From Lachnospiraceae bacterium (GTDB lineage: Bacteria > Bacillota > Clostridia > Lachnospirales > Lachnospiraceae): a stretch of 36,918 nt of DNA. Shown piece after piece: positions 23,534-31,605 of the stretch. The stretch lies in contig JAILOA010000153.1 in the NCBI GenBank assembly GCA_024691065.1, positions 1 to 36,918 of the forward strand. Direction: 5' to 3'. The notes under the pieces were generated by a model. It made no database searches. It was not told the origin of the DNA and saw nothing but the letters and a program-made list of their open reading frames with translations. The position numbers were made by a program, and so were the translations under genes. Numbering within the stretch: position 1 is the stretch's first letter; each line of letters begins with the position of its first letter.

Positions 23534-24403
23534 CTATTCTGAAATTATTAAATCAAGCTCCTTACCATGTACGAAAAATGGAATCTTATAAACATTTCCG
23601 TTTACTTCACCGCTTTCTAATTCCATCTCAGGTGGTAACATATCCACGGAAATTCCCTTTTCATACTCGTCTCTGGCAAAAAGTCCATTATTCATATTCA
23701 AAAATTCACATACTGCATCTAATGTATCCATATCGACCTCACCCATCTCTTCCTTGAGCATGGCCTCTGCAATATCAGTAAGCGCTCCGTCATCTCCGGC
23801 AAACATAGTATTGAATGACTTATCTCCGATAAATCCCTGCAACGCTTTATATTTATATGTGTAATTATCTACCTTCACAGGAACATCGATTCTCACATTG
23901 GCATCAACGAAACGAACAAGAAATCTTGCAGTCAATGCAACGTACTCTTTGTAAAACTGTGATAAATCAGACTTATTCAGAAAAACCTGAACCTCTCTGT
24001 CAATATCACCACTCTTAATTGCTTCTACATCTTCCTGACTTAATTCCTTATCAATAGCATAGGTCCCAAGTATCTTCTGTATCTCATCATTATCCAGCAA
24101 ATCTGCTTCCGTAACTGCCTGTACAAATAATAGATAACCATCTCCCTGCTGCTTTAAAAGCAATGATAACTGTCCTTCGGACAAATATCCTTTTTCTATA
24201 GCTATATCACCGAATCTTCTGTCCTCTTTCTGCTGAATCTTATTTACCTCATTTGCCTGCTCCTGAGTCATAAAATTGAGCTCTGTTGCAAGTAAACCAA
24301 GCTTTACCTTGGACTTACGACATTTATCAATCACCTCTGCACTCTGCTCTTTAGAGAGTAACCCTTTTTCCTCAAGATAATTACAAAAATACACTCCGAA
24401 CAT
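23534..24403 (-). CDS. CheX-like phosphatase with an MshEN-like N-terminal domain
   Basis: A 289-residue soluble protein. Residues 34-57 and 63-86 each fit the 24-residue motif RLGxx(L/V/I)(L/V/I)xxG(L/V/I)(L/V/I)xxxxLxxxLxxQ of MshEN cyclic-di-GMP domains, with the typical five-residue linker. The second copy (RFG...KGYL...Q86) fits well; the first is weaker (Lys for Arg, Asn for Gly). The C-terminal half (about 150-289) resembles CheC/CheX phosphatases. It has the active-site pattern ExxNxxxG at E233, N236 and G240, which in CheX dephosphorylates CheY-P. The next gene downstream encodes a CheY-type receiver, the probable substrate. AGGAGG precedes ATG 24403. The family assignment is from motifs only. 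Cyclic-di-GMP control is a hypothesis. Confidence 0.75.
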   Translation of the reverse strand: MFGVYFCNYLEEKGLLSKEQSAEVIDKCRKSKVKLGLLATELNFMTQEQANEVNKIQQKEDRRFGDIAIEKGYLSEGQLSLLLKQQGDGYLLFVQAVTEADLLDNDEIQKILGTYAIDKELSQEDVEAIKSGDIDREVQVFLNKSDLSQFYKEYVALTARFLVRFVDANVRIDVPVKVDNYTYKYKALQGFIGDKSFNTMFAGDDGALTDIAEAMLKEEMGEVDMDTLDAVCEFLNMNNGLFARDEYEKGISVDMLPPEMELESGEVNGNVYKIPFFVHGKELDLIISE

Positions 24404-24518
24404 ATCAATTTCCTCCTAACTATATAAATAACAGTTCTTAATATAGCTAAGCATTTATAAACTACCCCAATCCAAATACATAGCATTAATTTTCACGACC
24501 TGAAAAGAACATATTTAT

Positions 24519-24546
24519 ATTTTACCATATTTTAGCCTAAAATCAA
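24519..24546 (-). promoter_or_regulatory. Probable promoter for the CheX-like gene
   Basis: On the minus strand, TTGATT (24541-24546) and TAAAAT (24519-24524) are spaced by 16 bp, with an extended -10 TGG just before TAAAAT. It lies about 115 bp upstream of the start codon. Confidence 0.55.
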
Positions 24547-24594
24547 GCCCAAATATTACAGTAAGTCTGTAAATTACAGAGTTTTGATATTATA

Positions 24595-24705
24595 AAAGCC
24601 TTATTTTAAGCGCAATTGCTATGAGTTAACTTTAATTTAAAAATTATCATATCTTCAAAAAAGGCCTTATTTTAAGCATAATTGTAGGAGTTAAATATAC
24701 AAAAT
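24595..24705. repeat. Imperfect 66-bp direct repeat
   Basis: GCCTTATTTTAAGC, followed by similar AATTG and GAGTTAA blocks, occurs at 24598 and again at 24664. The array sits in the 24404-24859 spacer. Apart from a promoter and a terminator, I see nothing else in that spacer. Confidence 0.7.
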
Positions 24706-24804
24706 TTCAATTGTATTTAATAAAATTTAATCCCGGCTGTTCGCATATTTAATGCTAAAGTACTTATATTGTATTGCAAAAAAATACCGAGGCTTATCAC
24801 AGAT

Positions 24805-24848
24805 TAGAAAAAAGCCTTGGTCTAAGCTTTTACGCTTGTGACCAAGGC
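24805..24848 (-). terminator. Strong terminator after infA
   Basis: GCCTTGGTC/GACCAAGGC (24814-24822 and 24840-24848) form a 9-bp stem, with a further inner AAGC/GCTT pair. On the minus strand it is followed by TTTTTTCTAATC. Confidence 0.9.
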
Positions 24849-24859
24849 CTTGTATTGTA

Positions 24860-25078
24860 TTATTTATCTCTCCAGATAATTCTACCCTTTGTTAAATCAT
24901 ACGGTGACATTTCGATTGTTACCTTATCACCCGGTAAGATTCTAATGTAGTTTTTTCTTAATTTTCCGCTAATGTGAGAAAGTACCTTATGTCCGTTTTC
25001 AAGCTCTACCTGAAACATTGCATTAGGTAATTTTTCAACTACAACACCTTCAATTTCAATAACATCTTCCTTTGACAT
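24860..25078 (-). CDS. infA: Translation initiation factor IF-1
   Basis: A 72-residue OB-fold protein that binds the A site of the 30S subunit during initiation. The signature [19 protein letters not shown] and the closing [13 protein letters not shown] are both present, and the length is normal for the family. A perfect AAGGAGG precedes ATG 25078. A terminator follows immediately, and the genes that usually come after infA in Firmicutes (rpmJ, rpsM, rpsK, rpsD, rpoA, rplQ) are not here. Confidence 0.98.
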   Translation of the reverse strand: MSKEDVIEIEGVVVEKLPNAMFQVELENGHKVLSHISGKLRKNYIRILPGDKVTIEMSPYDLTKGRIIWRDK

Positions 25079-25137
25079 ATCTTTCCTCCTTAAAACTATT
25101 TAAGTAACTTCTACTTCATTTAAAGCGAACCTTCCCG

Positions 25138-25208
25138 GTCTGCTTTGCCGACATTTCCTGTCCGCATTAAATATATTGCTTTGCTTTCTAATTGCATCAT
25201 CCGCGGAT
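25138..25208. repeat. Structured intergenic element, copy B
   Basis: This segment between map and infA resembles copy A (22772-22880). Shared blocks include TCCCGGT, GTCTGC-loop-GCxGAC, ACATxxCCT, TTGCTTTGCT and TTGCATCAxxCGC, in the same order. Copy B lacks about 10 bp within the first arm. Neither strand codes for a protein that I can recognise. Confidence 0.45.
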
Positions 25209-25234
25209 TGTTTTATATATTATAATACCTTGTA

Positions 25235-25996
25235 TTACATACTCTGTCCTACGGTTAAAATCTCAGGTTCGTCTTCTGTTATAAGAATTGTATTTTCATG
25301 ATGACAGGTATAAGATTCATCTACAGTAACAGCTGTCCAATCATCATCCAATACCCATACGGCATAATCGCCCATACTGGTCATAGGCTCAACACAAATC
25401 GTCATACCGGGTCTAAGCTTCATACCTCTTCCGATTGGCTTAAAATTCGGAATCTCAGGATCCTCATGCATATCTTTTCCGATTCCGTGACCTACGTATT
25501 CACGAATAATGCCATATCCAAAGCTTTCTACATAATCCTGCACAGCCTTACTGATTTCAAATAAATGATTTCCGGCATGTGCAAATTTTATACCTTCATA
25601 AAATGCCTGCTTCGTGACATCCATAAATTTCTTTGTTTCATCGCTAACCTTACCGATTGGCCATGTTCTGGCAGCATCCGCCATATAGCCATCCAATGAA
25701 AGTACAGTATCAAGCGTTAATATATCGCCTTCCTTCAGAACAATTTTCTTGCTTGGAATTCCGTGAACGACACATTCATTTACCGATGTACAAAAGGCTG
25801 CCGGAAAACCTCCATAGCCTTTGCATTCCGGAATACATCCTGCATCTCTTATGAGCTTCTCTCCGTAAGCATCAACTTCAAATGTAGTCATACCGGGCTT
25901 GATGAAATCACCGATTTTATCATGTATTTCACCAAGAATTTTTCCGGCTTCACGCATCTTTTCAATTTCTTTTTGGGTCTTAATTGTAACTGCCAT
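25235..25996 (-). CDS. map: Methionine aminopeptidase, type I
   Basis: Cytoplasmic metalloenzyme that removes the N-terminal methionine of new proteins. The 253-residue protein keeps the substrate histidine H79 and the metal ligands D96, D107 (in YMADAARTW), H170 (GHGIG), E203 (CVEPM) and E234 (HHENT). The type I fold lacks the helical insert of type II. AAGGAG precedes ATG 25996. It lies between adk and infA, the usual order, but with spacers of 156 bp and 423 bp instead of tight coupling. A small CCGGT/ACCGG hairpin sits just upstream of the ribosome site. Confidence 0.97.
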   Translation of the reverse strand: MAVTIKTQKEIEKMREAGKILGEIHDKIGDFIKPGMTTFEVDAYGEKLIRDAGCIPECKGYGGFPAAFCTSVNECVVHGIPSKKIVLKEGDILTLDTVLSLDGYMADAARTWPIGKVSDETKKFMDVTKQAFYEGIKFAHAGNHLFEISKAVQDYVESFGYGIIREYVGHGIGKDMHEDPEIPNFKPIGRGMKLRPGMTICVEPMTSMGDYAVWVLDDDWTAVTVDESYTCHHENTILITEDEPEILTVGQSM

Positions 25997-25999
25997 ATT

Positions 26000-26279
26000 T
26001 GTAAAATCTCCTTATTCCGGTCATTACCGGCAAATATAATTACCCTTCTGCTTACGTATAATTTTAAAAGCTAAAACATAGTTGCACAAAACAGAAAATC
26101 TTTACTTCGCTTCGTATTATGACTATGAACCCTGAAACATTTTATCTTCTGCATTCAAATATATGTTTCCTCTTTTAAAATTATCCGCCGGCAGATTAAA
26201 AATTAAGCAATGTAAACAGTTTGTATTTAACACTTCTTACATCTTGTATTTTTCGCTGTCAGTACCTGTAATTTTAAAA
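26000..26279. other. Map leader region, no clear feature
   Basis: This AT-rich stretch upstream of map contains no open frame or known RNA motif that I can identify. A weak promoter-like pair (TTGTGC and TAAAAT, 17 bp apart on minus) is the only candidate for a map promoter. Confidence 0.3.
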
Positions 26280-26321
26280 GCACCGCCGGTGGTTTAAACA
26301 GGTTAAACCACCGTAAAGTGC
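26276..26321 (-). terminator. Probable terminator after adk
   Basis: CGGTGGTTTAA/TTAAACCACCG (26287-26297 and 26303-26313) form an 11-bp stem. It is enclosed by an outer GCAC/GTGC pair (26280 and 26318), and on the minus strand is followed by GTGCTTTTAAAA. Confidence 0.65.
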
Positions 26322-26419
26322 GTATTATATTGTACTTTTCCAAGACTAAGCCATATTAAATCCGGGGAAGCACTCCGGTTAAATTTATAACCTCCCTCTC
26401 CCCTTACTAAGGCTAAGCT

Positions 26420-27070
26420 TTACTCAAACTTTGTAAGAGCAGTTACAATATCCTGCCAGCAAGGCTCTAAGCCCTTCTTGCCATCGATTGTTACAACGAT
26501 ACCCTGTGCCTCATAATGTGGTACAAGTGGAGCTGTTTCCTTATCATAAACCTCTAATCTATTCTTAAATGTCTCGATATTGTCATCTTTTCTCTGAATA
26601 AGCTCAGAACCACACTCGTCACAGATACCCTGTACCTTTGGTGGCATATTGGTTGTATGATATCCGGCACCACACTTAGGACAAACTCTACGTCCTTCCA
26701 TTCTCTGAACTAAATACTCATTTGAAAGATTCATGAAAATTGCAACATCAATCTTCTCACCGGCATCCTTCAAAGCTTTATCAAATATATCTGCCTGTGG
26801 AAGTGTACGTGGGAAACCATCAAGTACATAACCGTTTGCACAGTCAGCCTGATGAATTCTATCAAGTACGAGATCACATACAAACTCATCCGGTACGAGC
26901 TCACCCTTATCCATATATGCCTTTGCCTGCTTACCTAATTCTGTACCATTTTTAATGTTCTCGCGGAAAATATCACCTGTTGAAATATGCGGAATGTTAT
27001 ACTTCTCTGTGATTCTTTCGGCCTGTGTTCCTTTACCTGAGCCCGGAGCTCCTAACATGATTACGTTCAT
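26420..27070 (-). CDS. adk: Adenylate kinase
   Basis: Converts ATP and AMP to two ADP. The 216-residue protein has the P-loop GAPGSGKGT (7-15), the AMP-binding segment STGDIFR, the DGFPRT motif, and a long LID with four zinc-binding cysteines (C130, C133, C150, C153), as in Gram-positive enzymes. ATG 27070 follows AAAGGGG by seven bases. An open frame back to 27151 would add 27 residues before the P-loop strand, which the family lacks. It has its own promoter and follows the secY terminator. Confidence 0.98.
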   Translation of the reverse strand: MNVIMLGAPGSGKGTQAERITEKYNIPHISTGDIFRENIKNGTELGKQAKAYMDKGELVPDEFVCDLVLDRIHQADCANGYVLDGFPRTLPQADIFDKALKDAGEKIDVAIFMNLSNEYLVQRMEGRRVCPKCGAGYHTTNMPPKVQGICDECGSELIQRKDDNIETFKNRLEVYDKETAPLVPHYEAQGIVVTIDGKKGLEPCWQDIVTALTKFE

Positions 27071-27156
27071 TGTAATACCCCTTTCGTTTTCTTCGAATTT
27101 TAGTTTTTTTATATTCCTCAATAATAATTGACTGTATTTTTTACAGCACAATTTTT

Positions 27157-27185
27157 ATAATAACTTATAACCTTTCAATTTGCAA
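27157..27185 (-). promoter_or_regulatory. Probable adk promoter
   Basis: On the minus strand, TTGCAA (27180-27185) and TATTAT (27157-27162) are spaced by 17 bp, about 85 bp upstream of the adk start. A short CTGTA/TACAG hairpin lies in the leader. Confidence 0.65.
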
Positions 27186-27250
27186 GCATTTTGTCTGATA
27201 TTTGTATCAAATTAATATCTATATTATTTTAAATACCACCGGTATCATAT

Positions 27251-27420
27251 ACTTTCATATACCGGCAGCGAAAGCTACTCATTTACCCGTTTAATCCATA
27301 AGCAAAAACTGCACATTTGCTTTCATAAACCGGTAACGAAGACTACTCATTTACCCGTTTAATCAATAAACAAAAACTACACATATACTTTCATAAACCG
27401 CCTATGCATGCCGCTCATTT
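27251..27420. repeat. 68-bp tandem repeat between secY and adk
   Basis: Copies beginning around CTTTCATA (27252, 27320 and 27388) share the block CTACTCATTTACCCGTTTAA. There are about 2.5 copies, the last one diverging after ACCG. Confidence 0.88.
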
Positions 27421-27451
27421 CCTTAAAATATCTAAATACTTACATAAAATC

Positions 27452-27488
27452 AAAAAAGCCACAGCGTTCCAAACGGTCCGCCATGGCT
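27452..27488 (-). terminator. Terminator after secY
   Basis: AGCCA/TGGCT and GCG/CGC arms (27457-27488), separated by a two-base mismatch, form a hairpin. On the minus strand it is followed by GGCTTTTTTG. Confidence 0.7.
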
Positions 27489-27509
27489 CTCAAATTATAT
27501 TTAAGTAAA

Positions 27510-28838
27510 TTAAAATGTCTTATATTTAGTTACAACAAGCCTTGAATCTATCTGCTTAAGTGTTTCCAAAATAACACCGACTACGATGATAAGTGATGTA
27601 CCACCGAATGAAACATCAGCGCCAAAGGCACCTGAGAAGAAGATTGGTACAAATGCTACGAAGCAGAGTCCGATAGCACCAATCATAATGATGTTATTAA
27701 GTACATTTGTAAGATAATCCTGGGTTGGTTTACCAGGTCTGATACCCGGTACAAATCCACCGCTCTTCTTCATGTTAGAAGCAATTTCCTGTGGATTAAA
27801 TGTAATTGCAGTGTAGAAATATGCGAAAAATACTACAAGAAGCATATAAACTACGAGACCGATTGTATAAAAAATATGTGAAGGATTACACCAGTTATTC
27901 TGGTTGAGAATCGCCAAAATCTTCTCTCCGACACTTGCACTCTTTGCAGTTGAACCTGTTACACCGGCAAAGCTGGCGATAACGATAGGCATCTGGAAAA
28001 GAGAACCTGCGAAGATGATTGGGATAACACCTGCGGTATTAATCTTAAGCGGAATATGTGATGACTGTCCGCCAACTAATCTTCTACCAATTGTCTTGCT
28101 TGAATACTGAACATTAATTCTTCTCTCACCATCCTGAAGATAGATGATAAATACTACCATTCCAACGATGATTACAACGATTAAAATTGCACCAACGATT
28201 GCGTTTGTCATATTGCTTGCGCCTGTAACAAACTTCTCGATGAGAGTCTGAATATCGGTTGGCATTCTTGAAACGATATTGTACAAAAGTACGATTGAGA
28301 TACCGTTTCCGATACCATGCTCGGTAATCTGCTCACCAAGCCACATAAGATACGATGCTCCGGCTGTAAGTGCTACTATAATAACAGCTACAGAAGTAAA
28401 TGTAACTCCTTCTGTTAAGTAACCCTGACGACCAAAACCAATTCCCATAGCAGCACTTTCCATAACTGCAAGGATAATTGTTAAATATCTTGTATATTCC
28501 GCAAGTTTCTTTCTACCTTCTTCACCTTCCTTATGTAATTCCTCAAGGCGTGGAATTGCAATTGTTAAAAGCTGAATAATAATGGAAGATGTAATATAAG
28601 GCGTAATATTTAATGCGAATATAGACATTTGTGAGAATGAACCACCTGTTAACTGGTTAAAGAAGTCAAGAGAGGAGTTCGTCTCAAAGAAGTCCTGAAT
28701 GACTGTTGAATCAACGCCCGGAAGTGGTAACTGACAGCCAATACGAACCACTACAAGTACTGCGAGAGTATAGAGAATTCTCTTTCTTAAATCTTTATTC
28801 ATCCATACACTACGTAATTTTTCTGCTACACTGTTCAA
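27510..28838 (-). CDS. secY: Protein translocase subunit SecY
   Basis: The pore-forming subunit of the SecYEG channel in the cytoplasmic membrane. The 442-residue protein has ten hydrophobic helices, the conserved opening RKRILYTLAVLVVVRIG...LPLPGVD, and the loop ERRINVQYS(S)KTIGRR near the middle. The start is TTG 28838, one base after the rplO stop. Its GAGGTG ribosome site lies within the last codons of rplO, which implies translational coupling. A terminator downstream ends the spc-type transcript here. Confidence 0.98.
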   Translation of the reverse strand: MNSVAEKLRSVWMNKDLRKRILYTLAVLVVVRIGCQLPLPGVDSTVIQDFFETNSSLDFFNQLTGGSFSQMSIFALNITPYITSSIIIQLLTIAIPRLEELHKEGEEGRKKLAEYTRYLTIILAVMESAAMGIGFGRQGYLTEGVTFTSVAVIIVALTAGASYLMWLGEQITEHGIGNGISIVLLYNIVSRMPTDIQTLIEKFVTGASNMTNAIVGAILIVVIIVGMVVFIIYLQDGERRINVQYSSKTIGRRLVGGQSSHIPLKINTAGVIPIIFAGSLFQMPIVIASFAGVTGSTAKSASVGEKILAILNQNNWCNPSHIFYTIGLVVYMLLVVFFAYFYTAITFNPQEIASNMKKSGGFVPGIRPGKPTQDYLTNVLNNIIMIGAIGLCFVAFVPIFFSGAFGADVSFGGTSLIIVVGVILETLKQIDSRLVVTKYKTF

Positions 28839-28839
28839 A

Positions 28840-29280
28840 TTAGATCACCTCGGCTTTTCCACCTAAAGCTTCAATCTTTTCCTTGGCACTTGCACTGAAT
28901 GCATTTACCTTAACGTCGAGCTTTTTGGTTAATTCTCCGTTTCCAAGAATCTTAACTCCGTCATTAACTTTCTTAATAATGCCGGCTTCAAGAAGACTGT
29001 CAACAGTTACAGTTGCTCCGTTATCAAATACTTCAAGCTTGTCAAGGTTTACAATAGTAATAACCTTTGAATTGATATTGGTGAAACCTCTCTTAGGAAT
29101 ACGTCTGTAAAGAGGCATCTGACCACCTTCAAAGCCCGGACGTGGTGCACCTGAACGTGCCTTCTGTCCCTTGTGACCCTTACCTGCAGTTTTTCCGTTT
29201 CCTGATCCATGTCCACGACCACGTCTGAAGTCATTTCTTGTCTTTGAACCTGCAGCCGGTCTTAATTCTGATAAATTCAT
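28840..29280 (-). CDS. rplO: Ribosomal protein L15
   Basis: Large-subunit protein of 146 residues. The N-terminal basic, glycine-rich extension ([20 protein letters not shown]) that threads into 23S rRNA is typical, followed by a globular C-terminal domain. GGAGG precedes ATG 29280; an in-frame start at 29292 overlaps that site. The gene is coupled to secY downstream but lies 199 bp from rpmD upstream. Confidence 0.98.
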   Translation of the reverse strand: MNLSELRPAAGSKTRNDFRRGRGHGSGNGKTAGKGHKGQKARSGAPRPGFEGGQMPLYRRIPKRGFTNINSKVITIVNLDKLEVFDNGATVTVDSLLEAGIIKKVNDGVKILGNGELTKKLDVKVNAFSASAKEKIEALGGKAEVI

Positions 29281-29385
29281 AATTTCCTCCATTCACTAAC
29301 GGGAATATTCCATCAGCCGCTTCATACATTTTCACCGAAATGCAGAATTACCGGCCTTAATAAACCCTCGCTACTTAATAAAATG

Positions 29386-29428
29386 TAATATTTCACAGTC
29401 GTACTAAAAACACAACCGTGAAATATTA
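29386..29428. other. Hairpin in the rpmD-rplO spacer
   Basis: TAATATTTCAC (29386-29396) and GTGAAATATTA (29418-29428) form a perfect 11-bp stem with a 21-base loop, with no strong T run. It could be a processing site or a regulatory structure; neither is proven. Confidence 0.5.
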
Positions 29429-29479
29429 TATTATATCTTTATTATTTTGTCTACTTAAAACTTTGTTACAAAACCTTAA

Positions 29480-29662
29480 TTAGATTTCCTCTACCTTTAC
29501 AAGGTGTTTTACATGCCAAAGCATTCCTCTTACAGCTTCGTTATCCGGAAGCTCGTTTGTACTGTTAAGCTTGTTTAAACCAAGAGCTTCAATAGTTGCA
29601 CGATGCTTAGGAATAGCACCAATGGTAGATTTTACTAAGGTTACTTTTAATTTATCTGCCAT
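29480..29662 (-). CDS. rpmD: Ribosomal protein L30
   Basis: A 60-residue large-subunit protein with the standard opening LKVTLVKSTIGAIPKHRATIEALGL and a C-terminal HLVKVEE. The length is normal. It sits between rpsE and rplO in the usual order, but with unusually long spacers on both sides (161 bp and 199 bp). Confidence 0.97.
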   Translation of the reverse strand: MADKLKVTLVKSTIGAIPKHRATIEALGLNKLNSTNELPDNEAVRGMLWHVKHLVKVEEI

Positions 29663-29779
29663 GATATCCTCTCATTCTGAAGCAAAAATGCCTCATCAAT
29701 ATGATTATACATCTGAGTAAAAACTCATTTACATTTCATTGCAATAGCTTGTTATTTCTTCAAGCTTATATATGATGCA

Positions 29780-29798
29780 GGGGCATTACTTTAGCCCC
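29780..29798. other. Short hairpin in the rpsE-rpmD spacer
   Basis: GGGGC (29780-29784) and GCCCC (29794-29798) pair around a nine-base loop in an AT-rich spacer of 161 bp. Confidence 0.45.
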
Positions 29799-29823
29799 AC
29801 ACACCTATATTTAAAAGCTTTAA

Positions 29824-30336
29824 TCACTGCTCTGTGAGCTCGTCAACGCTTTTTCCGCGAAGTCTTGCAATCTCTTCAGGAGTCTTAAGTGACTTTAATC
29901 CTTCGATTGTAGCAAGTACAACGTTCTGCTTATTGTTTGAACCAAGTGACTTTGTACGGATATTCTTGTAACCTGCAAGATCAAGAACCGCACGGGCAGG
30001 ACCACCTGCGATGATACCGGTACCTTCAGGAGCTCTCTTGATAAGTACAGATGCACTACCAAAGTTTCCTGTATAGTCATGAGGTACTGAACCATTCTCG
30101 TCACGAGGAACCGCAATAAGTTTCTTTGTAGCTTCTTCCTTACCCTTACGGATAGCTTCAGGAATTTCAGCTGCCTTTCCAACACCTGCTCCGATGTGAC
30201 CATTTCTGTCACCAACAACTACGAGTGCTGAAAATCTCATGTTACGTCCACCTTTAACAGTCTTTGTAACACGCTTAATATTTACAACATTATCTTCTAA
30301 CTCTAATTCGCTAGGATCAATTATTGTACGTCTCAT
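29824..30336 (-). CDS. rpsE: Ribosomal protein S5
   Basis: A 170-residue small-subunit protein involved in decoding fidelity. The N-terminal double-stranded RNA-binding fold ([20 protein letters not shown]...[16 protein letters not shown]) and the C-terminal domain with [16 protein letters not shown] are complete. It follows rplR by 14 bp. Confidence 0.98.
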   Translation of the reverse strand: MRRTIIDPSELELEDNVVNIKRVTKTVKGGRNMRFSALVVVGDRNGHIGAGVGKAAEIPEAIRKGKEEATKKLIAVPRDENGSVPHDYTGNFGSASVLIKRAPEGTGIIAGGPARAVLDLAGYKNIRTKSLGSNNKQNVVLATIEGLKSLKTPEEIARLRGKSVDELTEQ

Positions 30337-30350
30337 TGGCTTCCTCCTAA

Positions 30351-30719
30351 TTAAAATTCTAATCCGGCTTCTCTGGCTGCATCAGCCAGTGCCTTGATCT
30401 TACCTGCATAAATGAAACCGCCTCTATCAAATACAACGGTTGTGATACCCTTTGCCTTAGCTCTCTCAGCGATTACTGTTCCGAGCTTTGCTGCTGCTTC
30501 TATGTTGTTAGTCTTCTCAAGACCTTCAGCTACATCTTTCTGTACTGTAGATGCTGCAACAAGTGTATTCTGAGCCACATCATCGATAATCTGTGCATAC
30601 ATATGATTATTACTTCTGAATACAGCTAAACGTGGTCTTTCTGCCGTTCCGGAAAGGCGATTACGCACCTTGTAATGCTTTCTGGTACGGACATCTTTTC
30701 TTGATTTCTTACTAATCAT
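30351..30719 (-). CDS. rplR: Ribosomal protein L18
   Basis: A 122-residue 5S-rRNA-binding large-subunit protein. Typical features are the basic N terminus ([25 protein letters not shown]), HMYAQIIDD, and the closing [23 protein letters not shown]. It is separated from rplF by 195 bp of palindrome-rich sequence. Confidence 0.98.
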   Translation of the reverse strand: MISKKSRKDVRTRKHYKVRNRLSGTAERPRLAVFRSNNHMYAQIIDDVAQNTLVAASTVQKDVAEGLEKTNNIEAAAKLGTVIAERAKAKGITTVVFDRGGFIYAGKIKALADAAREAGLEF

Positions 30720-30754
30720 GTTATTGTCCTCTTTTCTTTATGTTGACGTATGTA

Positions 30755-30890
30755 AAAATAAAATTTTTTAGCTTTAATTGCTTAGCAATTATGCTAAAAA
30801 ATTTAATTTTGAGAGAATCACCTCCGGTGATTCTCAGATCGCGGAAAGTTTCATTCCGACTTCCTTTAAATCTTTTCGCAATTATGCTAA
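30755..30890. repeat. Palindrome-rich insert between rplF and rplR
   Basis: A long stem AAATTTTTTAGC/GCTAAAAAATTT (30761-30772 and 30793-30804) encloses AATTGCTTAGCAATT. A perfect 10-bp hairpin GAGAATCACC/GGTGATTCTC follows (30813-30835). GCAATTATGCTAA is directly repeated at 30785 and 30878. No coding signal is present. Confidence 0.75.
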
Positions 30891-30914
30891 TACAATTTTA
30901 TTTTAAAACAGTTA

Positions 30915-31454
30915 TTATTTACCTGTCTTTCCTACCTTACGTCTAATTACCTCATCAGCATATTTGATACCCTTGCCCTTATATGGCTCCGGTGCTCTCT
31001 TTTCTCTAATTTCGGCTGCGTATTGTCCAACCTTTTCCTTGTCGATACCTTTAACGATGATCTTGTTTGTACCTTCAACAACAACCTCGATACCTTCAGG
31101 ATCTTCCATCTCTACCGGATGAGAATATCCAAGAGAAAGTGTAAGCTTCTTGCCCTGCTTTTGAGCTCTGTAACCAACACCGTTTACTTCAAGAACCTTT
31201 TCATATCCCTGATTAACACCAATTACCATGTTGTTGATAAGTGTTCTTGTAAGACCATGTAAAGATCTCATTTTCTTAAGGTCATTAGGACGGGATACTG
31301 TAACTGTATCACCTTCAACCTTAATTTCCATTTCCGCTGGAAGAACTCTTACAAGCTCGCCCTTTGGTCCTTTTACAGTCACCTGATTATTTTCTGCCAC
31401 AGCTACAGTTACACCTGCAGGAATGGCGATAGGCATTCTTCCGATACGTGACAT
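30915..31454 (-). CDS. rplF: Ribosomal protein L6
   Basis: A 179-residue large-subunit protein near the sarcin-ricin loop. Standard opening [14 protein letters not shown] and closing [29 protein letters not shown] lies nine bases before ATG 31454; the in-frame upstream start at 31469 is rejected. It is flanked by long spacers (195 bp downstream, 151 bp upstream). Confidence 0.98.
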   Translation of the reverse strand: MSRIGRMPIAIPAGVTVAVAENNQVTVKGPKGELVRVLPAEMEIKVEGDTVTVSRPNDLKKMRSLHGLTRTLINNMVIGVNQGYEKVLEVNGVGYRAQKQGKKLTLSLGYSHPVEMEDPEGIEVVVEGTNKIIVKGIDKEKVGQYAAEIREKRAPEPYKGKGIKYADEVIRRKVGKTGK

Positions 31455-31530
31455 GCCGTATACCTCCATATATTCTATTTATTGAGAATAAAAATAATAA
31501 AATTAATATTCCGGTTTAATGAATCATTTA

Positions 31531-31568
31531 CAATAATATGTGAAGGAAATTCCTTCGCCACATTATTG
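31531..31568. other. Hairpin in the rpsH-rplF spacer
   Basis: CAATAA/TTATTG, TGTG/CACA and AAGG/CCTT pair in order across 31531-31568 to give a long imperfect hairpin without a clear terminator T run. Confidence 0.55.
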
Positions 31569-31605
31569 AAATAATTCTAATATCTATAATTATTGATAAT
31601 TCAAA

